This document shows, in pieces, positions 1 through 7,691 of a stretch of 64,000 bases of DNA (the first letter of the stretch is position 1; each line of letters starts with the position of its first letter). The DNA comes from an uncultured Flaviramulus sp. Its GTDB lineage: Bacteria > Bacteroidota > Bacteroidia > Flavobacteriales > Flavobacteriaceae. The notes below the pieces were generated by a model. That model was given only the letters and a program-made list of their open reading frames with translations, made no database searches and was not told the origin of the DNA. The stretch is from NCBI GenBank assembly GCA_947495125.1, contig CANLXL010000011.1:1-64000 (forward strand). Direction: 5' to 3'. The position numbers and the translations under genes are program-made.

Positions 1-1901
1 CTATTGCGGTAACATTAACTTTTGGAGATACTACCGGTCCTGACTTATCAAACTGTACTGTTACCGATCAAAACATGTCATGTGATACTGCTAATAATCA
101 AGCTAATGCTGATCAATGGAATGCAGATAATATTACCGCAATTGAGGCATGTGCTAATGATATTTCGGTAGTAGTAACTTCTAATTACAATTATAATAAT
201 TTAGCCGCTACTTGTGGACTTGGAGGTACTATCCCTGTTATTTACACAGCAACAGACGTTTGTGGAAATGTAACAAATCTTAATGCAACTCTTACTATTG
301 AAGATTCTACCCCACCAACATTTACTGCACCTGGCGATATTGAAATATTCACGGATGCATCTTGTAATTATGATGCTAGCGTTACCGTTACCGGGGATGT
401 TACTGATGAAGATGATAACTGCTCTACGGCTATTAATGCTACATATTCAGATAGTGTTGCTGACGGTAGTTGCGAAGGTACTTTTGTTATCACCAGAACA
501 TGGTCATTAACAGATAGCTGTGGAAATGCAGCTTCTAACCAAACTCAAACCATTACAGTATCCGATAACACTGCGCCAACATTTACTGCACCTGGCGATA
601 TTGAAATATTCACGGATGCATCTTGTAATTATGATGCTAGCGTTACCGTTACCGGGGATGTCACTGATGAAGATGACAACTGCTCTACGGCTATTAATGC
701 TACATATTCAGATAGTGTTGCTGACGGTAGTTGCGAAGGTACTTTTGTTATCACCAGAACATGGTCATTAACAGATAGCTGTGGAAATGAAGCTTCTAAC
801 CAAACTCAAACCATTACGGTATCCGATAACACTGCGCCAGTATTTAGTGAAGAGCCTGCTGATGTTTCTGTAGAATGTAGCGAAGTATCAGATGCTCCTA
901 CAGTAAGAGCTACAGATAGCTGTAACTCCAATGAGATTTCGGTTAGCTTTAACGAAGAAAGAACTGATGGTTCTTGTGACTCCGATTATATATTAACACG
1001 TACATGGACAGCAGTTGACGCTTGTGGAAATACAGCAGAACATATACAAATAGTTACTGTGTCTGACACAGTCGCTCCTGTTATGACGTCATTAGACTTT
1101 GAAACTGAAATCACTGAAAACTGTGGTGAAGTGCTTGATGTGCCTCAATTAGAATTTGAAGATTGTTCTTCTGAAATAAATGTGAACTTTAATGAAACAT
1201 CTACTAGTGATGATAGTGGAAGTAACTATGTAATCACTAGAGAATGGACTGTGTCTGATAATTGTGACAATGAAAGAGTTTATACTCAAACTATAAATGT
1301 GATACTTGAAGGAATTATAACAGGAACATCAACAGAATTGTGTACTGGTGATGACTTCGATTTCAATTTATTTGATCTATTAAGTGGAAACTACAGTACT
1401 GAAGGTACATGGGTGGAAACTACTGGAGAAGCCACTATTAATGGAAACTCATTTAACCCACTTGGTGTTTCTGTAGGAGATTATACATTCACTTATACCG
1501 ATGATCAAAGTGAATGCCCAAGTGAGACAGAAGTATTTGTTACCATAAATGATGATTGTGTGGATTTACCTTGTTCAGATTTATTTGATCCTGATGATGA
1601 TATCCCCAAAGTGGTAACTCCTAACGGAGATAATAAAAATGACACATTCGTTATTACTGGTTTGAATGATCCGGAGTGTATCGACGTAACCATTGAATTA
1701 CAAGTATTCAATCGCTGGGGAGCTAAGATCTATGAATCAAGAAATTACCAAAACAATTGGGACGCAACTGCTCACAATAGCGCTATTGGTAATGCAGAAA
1801 AAGTACCACACGGAACATACTTTTATGTTATTAATTTAAAAGATAGCAGTGGATCGCAAGTTGTATCATATGCAGGACCAATCTACATAGGAACCAAATA
1901 A
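1..1901 (+). CDS. Secreted HYR-type adhesin with T9SS type-B sorting domain (5' truncated)
   Basis: The frame is open from base 3, so the start lies outside the window; at least 632 residues are seen. The body is a string of Cys-containing beta-sandwich modules of the HYR type, with recurring 'DSCGN' and 'TRTWS' motifs and paired cysteines that probably form disulfides. Two adjacent modules are almost identical at the DNA level. The last ~100 residues (VVTPNGDNKND, then VFNRWG, NNWDA and GTYFYVI) match the gliding-motility-associated C-terminal domain, the type-B signal for T9SS export. The protein should therefore be displayed on, or released from, the cell surface, perhaps for adhesion. The next two genes (PorP/SprF and OmpA-like) are the usual companions of type-B substrates, which supports a dedicated export unit. 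Ligand unknown. Confidence 0.88.
   Translation, partial: IAVTLTFGDTTGPDLSNCTVTDQNMSCDTANNQANADQWNADNITAIEACANDISVVVTSNYNYNNLAATCGLGGTIPVIYTATDVCGNVTNLNATLTIEDSTPPTFTAPGDIEIFTDASCNYDASVTVTGDVTDEDDNCSTAINATYSDSVADGSCEGTFVITRTWSLTDSCGNAASNQTQTITVSDNTAPTFTAPGDIEIFTDASCNYDASVTVTGDVTDEDDNCSTAINATYSDSVADGSCEGTFVITRTWSLTDSCGNEASNQTQTITVSDNTAPVFSEEPADVSVECSEVSDAPTVRATDSCNSNEISVSFNEERTDGSCDSDYILTRTWTAVDACGNTAEHIQIVTVSDTVAPVMTSLDFETEITENCGEVLDVPQLEFEDCSSEINVNFNETSTSDDSGSNYVITREWTVSDNCDNERVYTQTINVILEGIITGTSTELCTGDDFDFNLFDLLSGNYSTEGTWVETTGEATINGNSFNPLGVSVGDYTFTYTDDQSECPSETEVFVTINDDCVDLPCSDLFDPDDDIPKVVTPNGDNKNDTFVITGLNDPECIDVTIELQVFNRWGAKIYESRNYQNNWDATAHNSAIGNAEKVPHGTYFYVINLKDSSGSQVVSYAGPIYIGTK
315..836 (+). 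repeat. Two tandem 261-bp coding repeats
   Basis: Bases 315-575 and 576-836 are in-frame direct repeats of 87 codons, differing at only a few positions (for example gatgttact versus gatgtcact near 400 and 660, and a GCA/GAA difference near 527 and 788). Each encodes one Cys-containing HYR-type module of the adhesin. The near identity, including silent sites, points to recent duplication or gene conversion, so copy number may vary between strains and short-read assemblies could collapse it. Confidence 0.9.
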
Positions 1902-1913
1902 ATTTAACCTATT

Positions 1914-2834
1914 ATGAAAAAGTTTATTAAGCTTAACATTATTGCCATTGTATTACTCAGCTCTTATACAGTTTTAAGTCAGCAATTGCCTCAATTTACG
2001 CAATACATGTATAATACCATTTCTGTTAATCCTGCCTATGCTGGAAGTAGAGAAACAATAAGTCTTGTTGGACTTCACAGAAGTCAATGGGCTAGTCTCG
2101 ATGGAGCACCAACAACACAAACCTTTTCTATTCACTCGCCTATGCGAAATGAAAAAGTAGGTTTAGGTTTATCATTCATTAATGATAAGTTAGGTTTCGA
2201 GAACTTCACTTATATCTATGGTGATTTCTCATATACCTTAAACCTAAATGAGAAAACAAAGCTAGCCTTTGGTTTAAAAGGCGGATTTACATCATATAGT
2301 ATCGATCAAGAACTTAGAAATAGATACCCTGATGATGATGCAATTTTGGGTATTGAAAGTCGTTGGAACCCCAATATAGGTATTGGGGCATATTTACATC
2401 AAAATAAATGGTATTTAGGATTATCTGCTCCAAGAGTTTTAACAACGGATCTTAACAAAAATAATGATATCAAAGCACTTGAAAGAATTGGTTATTACTT
2501 TACCGGTGGATATGTATTCACTATGAATGAGACAACAAAATTTAAGCCGGCTTTCTTAGTAAAGGCGACCAATGGTGCCCCTCTTTCATATGATTTAACA
2601 GCCAATTTCTTATTCCACGATAAATTTTGGTTAGGTGCTGGCTATAGAATAAACGAAGCGACCAGTTCCTTAGGTATCCTAACAGACTTTCAGGTATCTC
2701 AACAATTAAGAATTGGATATGCCTATGAATATCCATTTTCAGATATTAATAGATTTTCTGGTGGCACTCACGAGGTATTATTAATGTTTGAAGTGTTTAA
2801 AAGCAAACGTGTAAAATCTCCAAGATTCTTCTAA
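1914..2834 (+). CDS. PorP/SprF-family type IX secretion membrane protein
   Basis: 306 residues with a signal peptide (KKFIKLNIIAIVLLSSYTVLS, then QQLPQFTQYMYN). The early motif 'QYMYNTISVNPAYAGSR' followed by 'GLHRSQW' is the hallmark of the PorP/SprF family. The rest alternates short amphipathic strands typical of an outer-membrane beta-barrel and ends in an aromatic residue (F), as many outer-membrane proteins do. In Flavobacterium, SprF-like proteins are paired with type-B T9SS cargo and are needed for its secretion or attachment. The gene starts 12 nt after the adhesin stop and ends 4 nt before the OmpA-like gene, so the three probably form one operon. Confidence 0.93.
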   Translation: MKKFIKLNIIAIVLLSSYTVLSQQLPQFTQYMYNTISVNPAYAGSRETISLVGLHRSQWASLDGAPTTQTFSIHSPMRNEKVGLGLSFINDKLGFENFTYIYGDFSYTLNLNEKTKLAFGLKGGFTSYSIDQELRNRYPDDDAILGIESRWNPNIGIGAYLHQNKWYLGLSAPRVLTTDLNKNNDIKALERIGYYFTGGYVFTMNETTKFKPAFLVKATNGAPLSYDLTANFLFHDKFWLGAGYRINEATSSLGILTDFQVSQQLRIGYAYEYPFSDINRFSGGTHEVLLMFEVFKSKRVKSPRFF

Positions 2835-2838
2835 AAAT

Positions 2839-4761
2839 ATGACTCCCATGAAAACAAAAGTTTTACTTATAACATTACTTTTTTCCGTCACCCTTTTTGC
2901 GCAAACAAAAGTAGCCGATAAATTCTTTAATAACTTCGCCTATGTAAGAGCTAGTGAACTGTATCAAAATGCTGTAAACAATGGCGACTATAGCGAGCAT
3001 GTATTAACTAGATTAGGAGACTGTTATTACAATAACTCTAACTCTATGAAAGCCGCAATTTGGTATAAAAAAGCTTTAGATAAATATCCAAATATAAACG
3101 CCGAATATCTCTATAAATATATTCAAGCACAACGTAGTTTAGGTAATTATCAAGAAGCAGATACTTGGTTACAAAAATTTAAAGAAAGACAAAACGATGA
3201 TAGCCGTCATAGCTTTGCTATTGGAAATATTAATTTATACGAGGAATTATCATCAACAGAGAACGTTTATATAGAAATAACTAATCTTGATATTAATTCT
3301 AAATATTCTGATTTTGGAAGTTTAGAGCATGATGGTAAGTTATTTTTTGCCTCTGCAAGAAATACAAATGCCGTGGGTAGAAAAAAACTATACGATTGGA
3401 ACAAAGAACCTTTTCTTGATATTTATCAAGCAAACGTAAAAGACAATAATGGTGTTAAAGAATTTAGTAATCCAATTACATTACCTGCAGATAAGGTAAA
3501 TACTAATTATCATGAAGCTTCTGTAGCCATCACCAACGATGGAAAGACTATTTATTTTACCAGAGACAATGTTAATAAACGTAATCGATTGAGTTCTGAC
3601 AAACAAGGCACTACACATTTAAAAATATACAAAGCATCTTTAGTTAGTGGTAACTGGTCAAATATAGAGGAACTTCCTTTTAATGACGATGTATTCTCTA
3701 CTGGACATCCGGCTTTAAGCATAGATAACAAAGTTTTATTTTTTGTATCAGATAGAGATGGTGGTTTCGGACAAACAGACATTTACAAAGTTACAATAAA
3801 CGATGATGGTTCATATGGCGAGCCAGAAAATCTTGGTTCAAGAGTAAATACTGAGGGACGTGAAATGTTCCCTTTTATAGCCAAAAATAACATGCTTTAC
3901 TTTTCATCAGATGGTTACTTAAATCTTGGTCTACTAGATATTTATAGGTCAGACATTTTAAATAGTACTAATGCACATGTAGAAAACATGGGAGCACCTT
4001 TTAATAGCGGTGCTGACGATTTTGCTTTCTTTATCGATTCAGAAACTCAAAGAGGCTATTTTTCTTCAAATAGAGAAGGTGGTAAAGGCAATGATGATAT
4101 CTACAGTTTTGCTGCTTTCGATTGTAAACAAACAGTTAGTGGTGTTGCACGTGACTCTAAAACACAGCAACCTCTAGATGCTGTAACCATTCAAGTTATT
4201 AATGAAACTGGTAAAGTTATTGAAGAAGTAGAGACTGCTTCAAACGGCGCTTATACTTACGATGTTGACTGTAATAAAAGTTATACTATAAGAGGGTCTA
4301 AACCAGATTATAAGGACGATGTAAAACAAATGACAACGACTAGCGAAAACAATTTTGAACATCATGTAGACTTGAGTTTAGTACCATTAATTGATATGGA
4401 TCAAATCGTAATCAACCCAATTTTCTTTGACTTCGATAAATGGAACATTAGATCCGATGCCAAGTATGAACTAGAAAACATTGTAAGTGTTATGAGAGAA
4501 CATCCCACAATGGTTATCAAAATTGAATCTCATACAGATAGTCGTGGTGCTGATAAATACAATATGAAACTATCAGATAGAAGAGCAAAATCTACAAGAG
4601 ATTATTTACGCTCTCGTAATATTGCTCCTGAACGTATCGAAAGTGCTATTGGGTATGGGGAATCTCAACTACTCAACGAATGTGGTAATAGGGTGAAATG
4701 TTCAAAAGAAAAACATCAAAAAAATAGAAGGTCATACTTCTATATTGTGAGAAGTAATTAA
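2839..4761 (+). CDS. OmpA-family protein with TPR, PD40 propeller and CarboxypepD_reg-like domain
   Basis: 640 residues. A signal peptide (VLLITLLFSVTLFAQ) is followed by a TPR-like helical stretch (about 25-120), WD40/PD40-type beta-propeller repeats (about 145-425; 'LFFASARN', 'IYFTRDN', 'LFFVSDRDGG', 'GYFSSNREGGKGNDDIY'), a carboxypeptidase-regulatory-like beta-sandwich (about 430-515), and a C-terminal OmpA peptidoglycan-binding domain ('FFDFDKWNIR', 'IESHTDSRG', 'LSDRRA'). Proteins of this architecture sit beside PorP/SprF genes across Flavobacteria and are thought to link the T9SS outer-membrane part to peptidoglycan. A second ATG nine bases downstream (2848) gives a more usual signal peptide and may be the true start. 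It is probably co-transcribed with the two genes before it. Confidence 0.92.
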   Translation: MTPMKTKVLLITLLFSVTLFAQTKVADKFFNNFAYVRASELYQNAVNNGDYSEHVLTRLGDCYYNNSNSMKAAIWYKKALDKYPNINAEYLYKYIQAQRSLGNYQEADTWLQKFKERQNDDSRHSFAIGNINLYEELSSTENVYIEITNLDINSKYSDFGSLEHDGKLFFASARNTNAVGRKKLYDWNKEPFLDIYQANVKDNNGVKEFSNPITLPADKVNTNYHEASVAITNDGKTIYFTRDNVNKRNRLSSDKQGTTHLKIYKASLVSGNWSNIEELPFNDDVFSTGHPALSIDNKVLFFVSDRDGGFGQTDIYKVTINDDGSYGEPENLGSRVNTEGREMFPFIAKNNMLYFSSDGYLNLGLLDIYRSDILNSTNAHVENMGAPFNSGADDFAFFIDSETQRGYFSSNREGGKGNDDIYSFAAFDCKQTVSGVARDSKTQQPLDAVTIQVINETGKVIEEVETASNGAYTYDVDCNKSYTIRGSKPDYKDDVKQMTTTSENNFEHHVDLSLVPLIDMDQIVINPIFFDFDKWNIRSDAKYELENIVSVMREHPTMVIKIESHTDSRGADKYNMKLSDRRAKSTRDYLRSRNIAPERIESAIGYGESQLLNECGNRVKCSKEKHQKNRRSYFYIVRSN

Positions 4762-4833
4762 GTAATATGCTATTGGGTTTTTATGAAAAGAAGCAAGAAC
4801 TACATTAATGAGCTTATTTATCATATCTATATT

Positions 4834-5670
4834 ATGAGAATATTTATTTTTATTTTTTTTATATCGAATTTTTTGCCAGCACAGACTGTTTATTATTCAC
4901 AAGGTTTTGAAACATCAAATATTATAAGTATTGTTAATACTTTCGCCGATGAAACTATTAAAGAGGCTATATTAACTGAAGGACCCCCTCCTTGTGGGTT
5001 TGCTTCAAGAGGAAATACATTAACTCATAACTCTTTAAATGTAGATTTTGATGTAGCTGAGAATAGCACTTCATTTGCAGGTACAAACCCTGAAATTTGC
5101 GGCGGTTATTTTGAATCATATTTAAAAACTACTACTTTTGATATGTCATCGGCAACGAGTCAAGCATATTTTAGCTTTCGATATTTTAAAAGTACAACTA
5201 TAGGTTGGGGAGGCTCTGCACAAATTGAAGTTAAAAATGACACAAATTCTTACCTTATTGATAATGATCAGTTGTCTTTAGTAACTGATAGATGGGAAAC
5301 AGTTGAGTTTTTATTACCAACAACTTTAAATACTACAAATGTTTATATATTTATAACATTAACGGCAGGTGAAGCCATGGTAATCGATGATATTCGTATT
5401 TCAGATTCAAGTACATTATCGGTTAGTGAATATAATACTCGAGAAAATATTTTGATATCACCAAATCCAAGTAGTAATGTTCTTGAAATAGTAAACGTAA
5501 AAGATGTTTTATTTAATAAAATTATTTTATTAAATATTAATGGTCAATTAATATCTACATATTCTAATAAAACAAAAAGAATTAATATATCCAATTTAGC
5601 CAATGGAGTATATTTTTTAAAAATACAAACTGAAAAATCTGTGCAAACACTCAGGTTTATAAAGATTTAG
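4834..5670 (+). CDS. Small secreted protein with T9SS type-A sorting domain
   Basis: The frame is open from 4783, but the ATG at 4834 begins a textbook signal peptide (MRIFIFIFFISNFLPAQ, cleaved before TVYYSQG), so this start is preferred; about 278 residues. The middle (about 20-200) resembles a jelly-roll beta-sandwich of the kind seen in carbohydrate-binding or MAM-like modules ('YFSFRYFKST', 'VIDDIRISD'), but no family can be named. The last ~75 residues ('ISPNPSSNVLEI', 'ILLNINGQLI', 'INISNLANGVYFLKI') are a type-A T9SS sorting domain, cleaved after export with attachment to the surface. The gene follows the OmpA-like gene by 72 nt and may be co-transcribed or independent. Confidence 0.82.
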   Translation: MRIFIFIFFISNFLPAQTVYYSQGFETSNIISIVNTFADETIKEAILTEGPPPCGFASRGNTLTHNSLNVDFDVAENSTSFAGTNPEICGGYFESYLKTTTFDMSSATSQAYFSFRYFKSTTIGWGGSAQIEVKNDTNSYLIDNDQLSLVTDRWETVEFLLPTTLNTTNVYIFITLTAGEAMVIDDIRISDSSTLSVSEYNTRENILISPNPSSNVLEIVNVKDVLFNKIILLNINGQLISTYSNKTKRINISNLANGVYFLKIQTEKSVQTLRFIKI

Positions 5671-5828
5671 CTCGAAACTATCTGAAAATCATATAGCTCT
5701 TTAATAGTTTGGCATTGCTTTATATTTCCAGTTTCTGCTGATAGGTATATAATATACTGTTTATCGGTTTCTGTTTCCGGGTAAACGTAATAAATGTTAA
5801 TATTTACAGGCACTAATATATTATTATT
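5667..5828 (-). pseudogene. Possible C-terminal gene remnant
   Basis: On the minus strand an open frame of 53 codons, bounded upstream by a stop and lacking an ATG, encodes a protein-like sequence (VPVNINIYYVYPETETD, then YIIYLSAETG and ELYDFQIVSS before TAA). The composition looks coding rather than random, and its stop overlaps the end of the neighbouring plus-strand gene. It could be the tail of a gene whose 5' part has been lost. I do not recognise the family, and chance cannot be excluded in such a short frame. Confidence 0.25.
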
Positions 5829-6723
5829 TTAAAGTACTAAAATTAATAAATTTCTATCTCAAATAGATATACGTGAAGAGATGATAAGACTTCGTCTAGC
5901 AGGCGTAATTTCAATAATAGTAATATGTTTTTCTAGTAGTATGTTTTATTTTTATTTGCATACATACAATTAGACTTTCAATTGAATCATAATCAAAACA
6001 GGTAAACCTATTTTGATTGCGGAAGGCTTTTTAGAAATGCTTATAATTTGAATAGTTACTTCCCGATACAGAAAGTAATATTATAGAGTTTATAAATTTT
6101 AATATACTAACGATACAAAAACGAAACATTAAAAATCATAAATAATTAAATTAACGATCTAAAAACTCCATGTTTTTATAGATAAAGAGGCTGCACTGCC
6201 TGCCCTATAAATATCATAATTTAAACAGCAACGTTATTGATTTTCTTCATTTTTATTTATTTTCAATTATTGGGTTATGCTCTCTGTTTTTTATAAAATC
6301 TGTGTTTATTCTATTTATTGTGATAAAAAAGTAATGCTCATTTCTAGTAGTTTAATTTTCCTTATGCATAAACGCTAGTCCTGATTTTACATCGCGATAT
6401 CCATCGCTTGCCTAAGCTTGTCCTGAGTGCAGCAGAAGGGCCAAAAAAACCAGTTTTTTAGATTTGTTTTAAGCTTTACGTTGGCGGGGATATTTTCTCG
6501 CTACATTTTTTTCTCGAACTTTTAGTTAGGTTACATAAGAGTATAAAATTTTCCCTTGCTAAAAATCCCACTTTAAAATTTCTATACACTTGCTATATGT
6601 ATGACTCCGATTAAACTTCTTTGGTTTAGAGCTCTTAAGATTATGTAACACCAGACCCCTAAAATCTGGACACTCCACTCACCTATTGTTATAACCAAAA
6701 TTATATGAGGTCATTTTAAACTT
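5671..6723. other. Gene-poor intergenic region with repeat and debris
   Basis: About 1 kb without a convincing intact gene. It holds the possible minus-strand remnant at its left end, a tiny hydrophobic frame (5881-5973, 30 codons, probably chance), one copy of a ~97 bp repeat (6275-6371), a segment near 6405-6442 resembling the short 'CTTGTCCTGAG...GAAGGG' intergenic repeats scattered in many Flavobacteria, and a stretch at 6644-6675 that looks like one terminal inverted repeat of an IS3-family element ('TGTAACACCAGACCCCT', 'TCTGGACAC') without any transposase. This looks like a site of past insertions and deletions. Confidence 0.5.
6275..6371 (+). repeat. ~97-bp repeat, copy 1 (TTATGC...GCATAA)
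   Basis: This block recurs at 7195-7292 in the same orientation with scattered substitutions. Both copies begin with TTATGC and end with the inverted hexamer GCATAA, and share 'GATAAAAAAGTAATGCTCATTT' (split here as GATAAAAAAGTAATG and CTCATTT) and 'AATTTTCCTT'. It has no coding potential and could be a MITE-like element or a recombination footprint around the small gene between the copies. Confidence 0.7.
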
Positions 6724-7038
6724 TTAGTTTCTATTACCCGAAATTTTTTTTATATTTTCCGAATCTGTAAATTTTTCTAAAGCCTGACCCATAAAATTAA
6801 CCGCTGAAATAAAATCATCGTCTAATTTTTGTTTATGAATAATTCGTTTAGTTTGTTCAATTACATTATCAAAATGAAGACTATTATCACTATGCATTGA
6901 ATTAATCTGCTCTCTACTTAATTTCCTGTTTTGAGTTAATTCATCTACAATATCTTTATACCATCTGTATTGTAAAATATGGCTAATAATTCTAATTAAA
7001 ATTAAAATTATTACTAAGGCACAAATTAGTTCTTCCAT
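6724..7038 (-). CDS. Small single-pass membrane protein, unknown function
   Basis: 104 residues. Residues 1-22 (MEELICALVIILILIRIISHIL) form one N-terminal membrane segment, followed by a charged, helical cytoplasmic tail rich in Lys, Asp, Asn and Gln (about 30-104) that could form a coiled coil. No enzymatic motif is visible and I do not recognise a family. The gene stands alone between two copies of a ~97-bp direct repeat, in an otherwise gene-poor stretch, which suggests it may have been inserted as a unit. No TAnnTTTG promoter motif was found immediately upstream. Protein-like composition and membrane topology make it more likely real than chance. Confidence 0.55.
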   Translation of the reverse strand: MEELICALVIILILIRIISHILQYRWYKDIVDELTQNRKLSREQINSMHSDNSLHFDNVIEQTKRIIHKQKLDDDFISAVNFMGQALEKFTDSENIKKISGNRN

Positions 7039-7194
7039 AACTATTCTTTTTTTAGTGTTATTAATTGTTTTTTTGGGAGTTGTGATTATTAAGGATGTAC
7101 TGTTTTTGATTTGTGTTGTTCTGCTTAACTGTTAGCCTTTACCAATATTGGGCTGCAAAATATTATTTATATCCATTTTCAGTTATTGATTGGG

Positions 7195-7292
7195 TTATGC
7201 TTTCTTTTTTTTGATAAAACCTTTATTTATTCTATTCATTGAGATAAAAAAGTAATGCTCATTTTTAGCAGTTCAATTTTCCTTCTGCATAA
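7195..7292 (+). repeat. ~97-bp repeat, copy 2 (TTATGC...GCATAA)
   Basis: Same orientation as the copy at 6275-6371, 98 bp long, with the same terminal inverted hexamers and several small differences. The pair brackets the 104-residue membrane protein gene. Confidence 0.7.
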
Positions 7293-7329
7293 GCTACATT
7301 TCAAATCTTGATGATGTTACATGATTTTA

Positions 7330-7358
7330 AAACACCTTCTTTAAACAAGAAGGTGTTT
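7330..7358. terminator. 12-bp perfect hairpin, possible terminator
   Basis: AAACACCTTCTT and AAGAAGGTGTTT flank the loop TAAAC. The stem is strong, but neither side is followed by a clean T-tract. It lies downstream of the minus-strand BspA-like gene and small frame, so it could end that transcript or stabilise its 3' end. The evidence is structural only. Confidence 0.4.
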
Positions 7359-7546
7359 AAAGCAACTAACCCAAAACCTACCTAACTATCAGCATAGTTG
7401 CTTATAAATTGCTATTAATCCTATATCGCTCCTTTATTAAAGGGGGCGCTCAAGAATTAAACGGACTGGATGTTTGTTTGTGGTGATGTTATCGGATAAC
7501 ATACCCCCATGGTTTTTATATTCTTATTATTCATTTCAATTATTAA

Positions 7547-7675
7547 TTATTTTTGTGCTTTTGTAAAGTCATCTCCTGAAACTTTCAAAACATTTAATCC
7601 TGGTGTAATCAACCCGATATAATGTGTGTTTAAATGTGTTAGAGTAAGGGCTGGCGATCGTAATTTATCTTCCAT
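7547..7675 (-). CDS. Small ORF (42 aa) after the BspA-like gene
   Basis: ATG-initiated frame of 42 codons starting 16 nt after the stop of the large minus-strand T9SS gene. The second half (YIGLITPGLNVLKVSGDDFTK) reads like a folded protein's C-terminus rather than random sequence. It may be a genuine small protein in the same transcript or the tail of a decayed gene. I do not recognise it. No independent promoter was seen. Confidence 0.28.
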   Translation of the reverse strand: MEDKLRSPALTLTHLNTHYIGLITPGLNVLKVSGDDFTKAQK

Positions 7676-7691
7676 TATGTTGTGTTTTCTA

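Larger units (their letters stand above)
7039..7546. other. Intergenic region with second repeat copy and a hairpin
   Basis: About 500 bases with no intact gene. It contains the second copy of the TTATGC...GCATAA repeat and a perfect 12-bp hairpin at 7330-7358. The rest (7360-7546) shows nothing recognisable. Confidence 0.5.

Noticed and set aside
6185-7292. Integron cassette with attC sites
   Set aside because: The repeats lack matching GTTRRRY/RYYYAAC cores and no integrase gene is visible.
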